Assembly: GCA_027943245.1 (NCBI GenBank)
Contig: JANDJZ010000008.1
Coordinates: 248,001 to 312,000 of the forward strand
Length of the DNA: 64,000 nt
Direction of reading: 5' to 3'
DNA from: Acanthamoeba sp. SK_2022b
Lineage: Eukaryota > Discosea > Longamoebia > Acanthamoebidae
In this document: positions 56,801 to 64,000 of the stretch, piece by piece
How positions within the stretch are numbered: the first letter of the stretch is position 1
How the letters are laid out: every line of letters begins with the position of its first letter
The notes under the pieces: generated by a model
Told to the model about the DNA's origin: nothing
Databases searched by the model: none
Seen by the model: the letters and a program-made list of their open reading frames with translations, nothing else
Translations under genes and position numbers: made by a program

Positions 56801-57039
56801 TGTTGGGTACAACTACTGTGCAGCTGGCGAACAAGACCGACCTGAGAGCTGAGCGTCAGGTGAAGCAGCAGGAAGGCGAGGAGCTGGCAGCCAAGTGGGA
56901 TGACGCCATCTTCTTCGAGGTCAGCGCTCTCACCAACGAAAACCTGGACGCCGCCTTCGTCGAGGTCGTCCTGGAAATCAGAAGCGCCGAAGATGCTAGT
57001 AATGCCGAGCACGGGTGGTACACCGCTCTCCAAGAGTAG
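53849..57039 (+). CDS. EF-hand protein fused to an atypical Ras-like GTPase
   Basis: One continuous in-phase exon series. The N-terminus is a short coiled coil (VEEENVRLRAEKQRLLDRL). One canonical EF-hand follows (LDLDGSGGLSLTELRTW, about 54235-54285), with a weaker preceding helix pair (VGFRQMAWVLGEDLS). The middle, about 300 residues, is unrecognised; it contains RLMVLSLFWTDIDEL and LAVGVNVVPFLNELFNQYKS. From 55975 a Ras-like domain starts: YRVAVVGPPNVGKSSLVIQY (P-loop), TLDISDIAANEAS in place of the DTAGQE box, YDAVVLVYSVTDRSSFEAM, LANKTDL (NKxD) and EVSALTNENLDAAF. It ends at 57039 without a CAAX box. The link PSAAA-P-SKSMRP uses an intron at about 55891-55975. A separate GTPase starting at the ATG at 55986 is the alternative. 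The architecture recalls RASEF/Rab45 and Miro, but the middle is different. Confidence 0.75.
54934..54957 (+). repeat. (CT)n polypyrimidine tract at a 3' splice site
   Basis: A CT run about 15 bp before the acceptor in the EF-hand-GTPase gene. Confidence 0.85.
56732..56754 (+). repeat. (CT)n tract just after a 5' splice site
   Basis: A CT run starting a few bases after the GTGAG donor that splits the codons before LANKTDL in the GTPase domain. Confidence 0.85.
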
Positions 57040-57132
57040 TTGGGCTGGCCTTTGCACACAAGCTTGTGCACTGCATACAAATATGAAAATTTCCTCTCCC
57101 CCTCCTATCTACATACGCCGTGTCTCTCCAGC

Positions 57133-59937
57133 CTAAGCCGCCTCGCATGTGCCGCGCCACTTGCCCTTGTTGGCCAGAAGAAGTGCGTGCTGCGGGCTTA
57201 ACGCGGGAAAGTAACCAACCAGGGCCGAGAAGAGGGGTTCCAGCACCACCTCAATGAAGTTGGCCGTCATTTGCTCCTGCAACGTTCAGGAAACGCTTCA
57301 GCTTGCCGTGAGGCACAAGAGAGGTGTACAGGGAATGTTCGCACCATTTTAACGGTGGACTTGTCCATGCCGGGCGAGATCGGCCCGCCGGCTTGTCTCT
57401 CCAGCTCGCCCTGAGCCAGGAACTCTTCCGTCACCTTGACTGCCCATCGAGAGGCCACCTCCCTGCCATGCACGACGTTGCGGGTGAGAATTGGGAGCAA
57501 ATGCTGGTGTCCACAGACAGACCATGGCTTAGCCTGATTGCTGATATCAGCTGTGTGAAGCAGTATCTTCATCATCAACTGGCGATCCTCCTTCACATCT
57601 GGCCTCAGCGATATGCTAGAGCCCGTGTGGGCGCACGTTCTAACAGAGAGGAGAAAGCGACGTGAGCACGAACAGGTGGCGAGCAGAGTTGTGGGCTGTA
57701 AAGTGTTCGGGTTTACCGGGCCTTGAAGAGGTTGGTGGACTCGAAATGGTAGCTCATGTCGGTACCGAGCACGTTCTTGATTATGGTGGACCGCACCTCC
57801 CTGAATTGCTCCTTGCTGAGATGCGCAAAGATGTTGGCATCGGCCGCCGGGCTGTTCAGGATGCGGAAGAGCGTGGTGACGTGGTGGTTCTCCAGCACCG
57901 ACACGTCATTGTACAACAACGCGAACGGCGTCAAGTTGTTCACTTGAAACGCGTTGTTGGTTCCTTTGTGTGGCGTGTGTCGTGAGATGTATGCGCCGTA
58001 GGCCCTATTACGAAAATACTACTAATAAACAAAATGGGTACCTGGATGGGAAAGGTCGTGGCACAGGGCTGAGACCAGCAAGGCGAAGACGTCCAGTTCG
58101 GTGAGAAAGTTGACTGCGTCGGTGATGAACTGGGCGCAAAGAATAATTTCAAAATTTGTTTTAAAAATCAAAGAGAAATGAGGTGGAAGAGAGGTGGGGC
58201 GAAAGAGTAGCAAAGCAGGGGTTGGTACAAGGAGCGAGTAGACCGTCTGGAGGACATCGAAGGCATGGACAAAATTGTGGTAGGGATTGGCCTGGTAGTG
58301 CTGCCTCACCTCCCGTACAAAGTTGGAGAACACCGGCAGCGGCACCTGCACACATGTGACCGTCGACCCGGGTGAGCCGGGCAACGCTCTCCCATCCTCG
58401 CCAACCGAAAAGAGAGAGAAGCGCAGGGCAGCGCACGTTGAGCAGATTGAGCAGCTGCAGCTCGGCGTTGAAGATCTGAGGGACCAGCGATTCGAGCGTG
58501 TCCTCCGAACAATCAAACACGTTAAAATGCCAGCTCTTGAGCGTTCCTGCAAGTCAACGATGGCGGGCACGGGCCAGTGGAGTGAGTCACACCCACGCAT
58601 CCATTTAGCACGCATGCGCGGGAGGGATGACGCGTACTGCCGGCCTGGCTGAGGGAGAGGGACCGCTTGTGGGGGCCGGAAGGCGGGGAAGGCAGGAGGA
58701 AATCGCCGAGAGACGGACGGCGCGTGTAGGTCTCGACAATCCACTCGCGCGTGACCTGGTCCATGCACTTGTCCCTGAACAGGTCCTCGCTCTACCCTCC
58801 CGCACCCACCAGCAGTAGCACATGTGTGAGCTTTATCTCTTCTCCCCATCTCCATTCCTATTTGATTGGATGGCGTGGGGAGGGCCGTACGGGCTGGAAG
58901 ACTGTGGACTCGGAAGAGTGGAGGTCCTGCAGGAGGCGCACCACTAGCCGACTCAGCTCGGGATAGTCGGCCGCAAACTAATGTAATGGCGCACCACAAG
59001 ACAGATACCTTACAGCGTCAGCCAATCCGCACGCACACGCACACGACGCACACGCACATAGAGAGACGTGGATGCGGTACCGAGCGGCCCTGCTTATCGA
59101 GCTCGAGAAGGACGCCCTCCACTACGGACAGATGCAGAGAGGAACCGATCTTGTCTTCACCTCTTTGCTTCAGCTCAGCTTCATCGTGATGGAGGCGGTC
59201 ATGACCATGGGCCTCCTTGTCATCTTCGTCGTAGTCGCCTCCGTTACTGTCCCGATCGCTGGGGGCGGGCTCCGTCTTCAGGCGGAGCTGGTCGGAGAGC
59301 GATTGCCATGAGGAAGACGAGGAGGGAGAAGCCGACTGAATCTGATTACGAGCGCGCGCGTAGGCCATGTGGGCCTGCAGCCTGCGACGGAGCAGGCAAG
59401 GCGGCACCACGTCCACGCTCGCCACGTCGGCCACACCGCCGATCCCCAGCAGCATCTCTGTGTCGCCCTCGCTCAGGCTGCGCTGGCTCACCACTGCACA
59501 GACACATGTGCACAACGGCCTCGCTCACAGGGTGAGAGAGGCAACAACACTAGACGAGGTGGGTTTTCTTCCACTTGGAAGAAAGGGAAGTGCGCACCCA
59601 TGACGGGTAGGTTGTGGGCTAGCGCCAACGGGAGCACGTCGGGGTGGAGCACGTCGGCCAGGCCGAACCCGCCCTCTGGCCCCACGTGCACGACCGCCAT
59701 TCCGTCGGGCCCAGCCTGCTCCACCACTCGCGCCATGCTGGTTCGCTCCGCCGCCACCGCCTCCACTGTCCTCAGACATAAGATAACAAAACCTTGTGAC
59801 GGAACAGAGGCGGGGGATTTACCATGAAGAGGGAGAGATGCGCGGAGCCAGCATAAGATTTCTTCTGACGACGAAAGCACCAATACGCGGCCTCCATGAT
59901 TTTGGCAACCAGTACCACCACTATTCCTCACTCGCAT
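57133..59937 (-). CDS. Class I 3',5'-cyclic nucleotide phosphodiesterase with receiver-like N-terminus
   Basis: Hydrolyses cAMP and/or cGMP. The ATG at 59937 is followed by a segment that looks like a receiver fold (RVLVLSSSEEILCWLR; MARVVEQAGPDGMAVVHVG; LPLALAHNLPVM; VDVVPPCLLRRRLQAHM), but no Asp sits where the phospho-acceptor is expected. The catalytic domain spans about 57133-58550: FNVFDCSEDTLESL, YHNFVHAFDVLQTVY (metal-binding HNxxHAxD), ALLVSALCHDLSHPG, NNAFQVNNLTPFALLYNDVS, ILLHTADISNQAKPW and EEFLAQGELER. It ends with MTANFIEVVLEPLFSAL, and the stop is at 57133. A receiver-like domain before a PDE recalls PDE8. Nucleotide specificity cannot be read with confidence. Confidence 0.88.
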
Positions 59938-60074
59938 GCTTGTGATTTGTTAGATTGAAGACTTGGTGCTTGGGTCAGGTTCAGATTTCTTCTTTCCAGG
60001 AGGGAACAGTGTCATAGCAACATTCTTTGCACACGTGCCGGGGAAAAGATTCACGAAATGGGCCTTTTTAATTT

Positions 60075-61092
60075 TCAGAGGTCCAGGGCGGAGGCAGGGA
60101 GGGCATCACGTTTGAGGAGCACCTCGAGCACGCCGCCCACGAGATACAGCGATCCCGTCACCAACACGCGCGTCCGTCTCTTTGATTCCTCGGCGCCGCG
60201 CAGGTGAGGTGTTTCAACATCGTGGCCCGGATGCCACCGCTCGTGGAGGCGTATCACCAAATCGAGAGCTGTCGGGATCGAATCGGCTACGCTTACCTCC
60301 GTCAGAGCTTGGCCGTAGAGTTGCGCGAGTTGCCGCCAGGTGTCGGCTTGCGCCTGCTGCCATGGGTGGCCGTCGGCCGACGGCTCCATGCCGTTAACGA
60401 GGGCCTGGGAGACGGGAGCTCGCTCATCGGCAGCTCGGGCGGTGGCGAATGTGCTGAAGATCACCGCGTCAAACGGCACTGCCCATCGTCGACCAGTGCC
60501 CGCCATGGTGGCAGCAAGCTTGGCGAGCAGCTTTGCGGCGGATCGGTTTTGGTTGCAGTTGAAGATCAGCACGCGTCGTTCCTCCTCGCCGTTACTATCC
60601 TGGTCGCGGGGCGGCAAGGAGCACGAATCGACAAACCACCGGGCGCAGGCCTCCATGCTTTCCTCAGTGTGAGCCCCGTCCAGATGCAGCCACAGTCCAT
60701 CGCCGTTGTCGTGGAGCAGTTTGGAAGGGAGCCGAAGCAGCTGTGCTCGGCCCGGCCATCGGCATTCGCGGAGCCCCTTTTCGAAGCCAGCGGGCAGCGC
60801 TGAAGGCACAGTGTTGTTGTGCAGGAAGGGGGCAAGGTCTTCCTGATGCTCGTCCGACAATGACAGGCGCTCCACATTTCTTTGAAGCCACTGACGGCAG
60901 AGAGCCACCGCGAGGGATGCGTTGTTCTTCTGGAACTCGCCGAGAAGCCCTACAAAAGTGAATGACGAGAAGAAGATGAGCGTTCTCGATGCCACTACAG
61001 TGCAGCGCTAGGTGACGGCGGGCGCTTACCGAGGGCGATGTGGTTCCTACTCCAAGCCTCGATAGAAGGCACTACTTTTAGGTCTACCTGAG

Positions 61093-61155
<63 letters not shown>

Positions 61156-62354
61156 ACACACACACACACACACCACACACACAATGTGTTGTCAGATTCA
61201 TGTCAGCTGCAGTACGTTCAGGAGGGTCGGCCGCAGGTGTGCAATGGGCGACAAGACACGCAACGAGGACCTACCTTCTTGGTTGCAGCTTGTTCCATGA
61301 TACTCCGCATCGCTTCTTCATTTTGAGGTACCGTGTATGCCGGCACCCCAGGCTGCATGTCGATATTTATACCAAGCGTCAAGCCAGTTTGCATCGCGCG
61401 TGTTGCTGTGAAGGACAGGGAGGTGCCTTGAAAATGCCGGCCTTCTCGTAGGCGATTTCGGTGAGGGTGTCGCCCAGCACCTTTTGATGGTCATAGCCCA
61501 GCGAGGAGATTCCACAAACGTCGGGATGCACCACATTCGTGGCGTCCGTGCGCCCGCCCACGCCCACCTCCACCAGCGCCACATCCACCTGTGCGTTGAG
61601 AGCAACCACTCCGCAAAAGTCGGTGGGTCCATTCTGTGCAGTGTATACTGGGGCTGACGGGAAACCTTCTCTCTGATGAACACGTTGATGGACATCAGCG
61701 TTAAGAAGCGAAAGTAGGCCGGCATCCCTGGCACTTCACCGCCCTCCTGCCGGCATCCATCACCACGTGGTAAGACCAGCTGCTATCTGGGCCTCATCAC
61801 GTGCTGAAAGGACGTTGGTACCCGGTTCGTATGGAGCCTGTCCCACGTATCCCAAAAGTATTTGGCGAACACCACCCTCTCGAGGGGCCTGCCACCGAGC
61901 CTGATCCTCTCTCTACCAGAGACCTCACATCGGCTAAGAGGACATCACCGAGCGGAAGCACTTCGGAGATACACAGGGTCCATACCGAACATCGACGAGG
62001 TGAGGAGAGGTGAAGAGACCCGTGTGGAGGCCGTAGCCCCGTCGCAGGACGCTCTCTGCGAAGGCGCACGTGGAGCCCTTGCCCTTGGTGCCGGCAATAT
62101 GGATGCACGACAGCTGCTCCACCTACACTGCGCCATCAGCTGGTTCGTCTTTGCTGACGTTCTCACTGCGCCGGCCTGCTACGCTGCAAAACAGAAAGCA
62201 GCCAAAGGTAGGAGCGCACGTCTAGCTCTAAGTGGCGGAGGAGAGCCAACATTTCGCGGCGCAGGTCTACCTCCCTGTTGCTGCGTCGCTCGCGCGCCCA
62301 TGCCTCCATGGCCTGCGCGTTCGACACAAGCGAGCCAAGGGCCACTACTGCCCC
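60075..62354 (-). CDS. FPGS: Folylpolyglutamate synthase (5' exon unresolved)
   Basis: Adds glutamates to folates, retaining them in cytosol or mitochondria. From the first sure exon at about 62354: [15 protein letters not shown], then [18 protein letters not shown] (P-loop, about 62075-62130) and [13 protein letters not shown]. Next come [18 protein letters not shown] and [16 protein letters not shown] (about 61470-61595), [40 protein letters not shown] (21 residues; motif is [11 protein letters not shown]) and FNCNQNR. The C-terminus is [20 protein letters not shown] with the stop at 60075. These are diagnostic of eukaryotic FPGS rather than bacterial FolC. The start codon lies in an upstream exon between about 62400 and 62770 that I could not settle; one candidate ATG is at 62584. 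Confidence 0.88.
61094..61184 (+). repeat. (AC)n microsatellite in an FPGS intron
   Basis: A long AC run with two single-base interruptions (CC) near its right end. In the minus-strand transcript it is (GT)n and ends about 7 bases before the 3' splice site of the exon starting VDLKVVPS. Confidence 0.95.
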
Positions 62355-62795
62355 CTGCACCACAGTTTGGCGGCCGCACAGAATAAATAGAAAGATGAGA
62401 GGGAAAGGGTACGTCGAAGGTGCGGTCAGTGTGCAGCTCGTGCCGTTGAAAGTAACTCTTCGTTCGCAAGCTGGGGACGTGAGCGTAAGGAGGATCATGG
62501 CAGAGTGCCCACCTTGCCCACCTCCGCATACTGTACTCTGAACACAAAGAAAACAAAAATAAAACCGCGTTCCATTCTTGGCATGGTTTCGCAGCTTTCT
62601 TTGTCCTCCTGTCTCCAATTTTTTAAGCGCGGTTTTGTGCACCAGACATAGGTTCTCCCTGGGTGGTTGTTGCAATGGACGAGTTAAGCAAGGAGGCAAT
62701 ATGGTGCCCTTTTTTCGGTCACGTAGCGACAGACTAACGGGTGATGTACAGTGTAGAGCATCAAAGTGAGATGAGAGAAGGAGCTCCGATGATGG
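62355..62795. other. Spacer between FPGS and RasGEF genes
   Basis: About 440 bp holding the FPGS first exon or exons, its promoter and the RasGEF 3' UTR. A short frame from the ATG at 62584 reaches a possible donor, but its product is not recognisable. No RNA gene was seen. Confidence 0.4.
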
Positions 62796-64000
62796 TCAGA
62801 GTTGGGCGTGCAGCGAGGAGGGCTCAATGGCCTCAGACTTTTTGTACAGGATGTCCTCGGGCAGGACGAGGAGCTTGTTGAGCGAGAGCTGCCGCTCGGG
62901 CTCAGGCTTGAGATCGTAGTTGCCATTTCGCTGCCACTTGGCCACCTGCAGGATGATGTCACCCTGCATCACCAGCTTTTCGAAGTTGATAAGCTCGTCG
63001 GCGCGATTGGCGTTGCCCTCATCGATGAAGGTAAGGTCTCTAAGATATACACCTGTATGTGCACTCGTTGTCAACACCAGAGCGAGCATTGCAGCAGTGA
63101 CTGTGGCTTGTAAGTACCCAGATACGGAACAACTGGCGCCGTGGTGAACTCTTCCCTCTGCAGCAGATCGCGGTAGTGCTTGTAGTTGCCCTTGTTTTCC
63201 ATCAGCGTATCCAGGGTATCCAGTGATTGTTTCGTGCTCTCGTTGACGCCCTGCTCGTGGTGTGGCAGAAAGAGGCTTAGACACGGACACCAGGTTTAGA
63301 TGGGGTGGGGGGAGCCGTACCATCCAGGTCAGTTTGAGCCGACGAACAGCAGAGTTGTTGAGCCCCGCAAGCACAGCCATGAGAGAGCTGAAGTTGCGCA
63401 GGTCGCGGCACGCCTCGGCCAGCTTGACGAACCGCTTCACCATGGTCGCTCGCTTCTTGAGGTCGTTGCACATTACAATGCTCGACGACACCCAATACGA
63501 CACCTGCATGCGCGTAGCATTGGGACAGACCAGCTGATAAGCAGGTAGGCCAATTGGAGAGAGGGAGAGGGAGAGAGAGAGAGAGAAGAGAAAGATTGGC
63601 CAAGTCGGATGCGAACCGTGTTAAACCGCTCGACCACGGCCACAATATGAGGGGAGGTCTTCCTGCGGGTGTCGTTTCTTCGCCACGCAAGATTGTGAAA
63701 TTCCCAAGGCTGAATGGCGAGAAACATGGACGATTCGATGAGGGTCATCTGCTCGGCGAGCTCCCTGACGTCCCACGTTAGGACGTCCGGTCGGCCTGCG
63801 CTCTTGCCCCTCTTCTCTTTCGAAAGGATAGGGCTTGCTCGTGGCGCTTCCTTCGCTTTCTAAGGAAAACGAGGCCAGCAGTTGTGAGCGCTCTTCTCCC
63901 AAGCGCCAGCCGGGAGCAGGCTTCGCCCGAGCTCATATGGCGTACCCGTAGCATGGTGAGCTTGACTCGGTTGACTTCAGTGGGATAGCTCTCGGCCATA
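62796..64000 (-). CDS. RasGEF (CDC25 domain), N-terminus probably outside the window
   Basis: Exchange factor for Ras-family GTPases. Reading from the window end, an exon with MAESYPTEVNRVKLTML leads by splicing into the catalytic CDC25 domain: LAEQMTLIESSMFLAIQPWE, FHNLAWRR, VSYWVSSSIVM, KKRATMVKRFVKLAEACRDL, NFSSLMAVLAGLNNSAVRRL, APVVPYLGVYLRDLTFIDEG and NFEKLVMQGDIILQVAKWQ. The stop is at 62796. Every core CDC25 element is present. The usual REM/RasGEF-N domain is not visible, so the gene most likely continues past base 64000; the ATG at 63999 could be a start only if the protein lacks that domain. Confidence 0.88.
63557..63592 (+). repeat. GA-rich simple repeat in a RasGEF intron
   Basis: Imperfect GA run (pyrimidine CT in the sense of the minus-strand gene), within an intron close to its acceptor. 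Confidence 0.8.

Noticed and set aside
61089..61190. Repeats considered as a possible CRISPR-like or satellite array
   Set aside because: Simple dinucleotide repeat without spacers, in a eukaryotic intron.
1..64000. Bacterial-type features (operons, Shine-Dalgarno sites, insertion sequences, phage genes)
   Set aside because: All recognised genes have spliceosomal introns and eukaryotic domain content; no transposase, integrase or phage protein was recognised.

Overview
This window is nuclear DNA from a unicellular eukaryote. It is GC-rich and gene-dense, and almost every gene is broken by many short GT-AG introns (mostly about 50-110 bp) with intergenic gaps of about 100-700 bp. The mix of Rho, Ras and cyclic-nucleotide signalling genes, the intron style and the unusual domain fusions suggest a free-living amoebozoan, most like Acanthamoeba. 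That assignment is inference; no database search was possible. Coordinates given for each gene span the first to the last supported coding base and include introns.

Layout. 148-7205 (+): a RhoGEF (IQ, DH, PH, then a repeat tail) followed by a RhoGAP. 7598-12110 (-): an augmin HAUS6-like subunit, head to head with an AIMP1/Arc1p-like tRNA-binding cofactor (+, 12269-14111). 14486-18516 (+): an ER M28 metallopeptidase (ERMP1/Fxna), whose 3' end overlaps an RNF170-like RING/DUF1232 membrane ubiquitin ligase (-, to 19702). 19858-23288 (-): a large type I surface protein with W-x-Q repeats, a Ser/Pro/Thr stalk and one membrane helix. 23641-25718 (+): GMPPA. 25827-29294 (-): the nuclear exonuclease XRN2/Rat1. 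29649-33151 (-): an active-site-intact myotubularin. 33859-34407 (-): a small acidic protein. 34512-36959 (+): the rRNA-processing WD protein UTP7/WDR46. 37063-41672 (+): the translesion polymerase REV1. 42261-44492 (-): the cohesin release factor WAPL. 44705-47408 (+): a mitochondrial-type rhomboid protease fused to MORN repeats. 47604-51133 (+): an Hsp110-type chaperone without the beta substrate-binding domain, fused to a TPR domain. 51308-53713 (+): an aldonolactone oxidase. 53849-57039 (+): an EF-hand protein fused to a Ras-like GTPase with an altered G3 box. 57133-59937 (-): a class I cyclic nucleotide phosphodiesterase with a receiver-like N-terminus. 60075-62354 (-, 5' end unresolved): folylpolyglutamate synthase. 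62796 to the window end (-): a RasGEF, probably partial.

How the genes work together. Most are unrelated housekeeping genes. Several are GTPase or signalling regulators (RhoGEF, RhoGAP, Ras-like GTPase, RasGEF, PDE, myotubularin), but only the RhoGEF/RhoGAP pair is adjacent in tandem. Four gene pairs are divergent with 100-350 bp between start codons and could share promoters.

The most unusual items are the Hsp110-TPR fusion, the rhomboid-MORN fusion, the EF-hand-GTPase fusion with a degenerate G3 motif, the AT-hook in REV1, the flavin-attachment histidine replaced by Asn in the lactone oxidase, the repeat families in the RhoGEF and the surface protein, and simple-sequence repeats that sit directly on splice sites.
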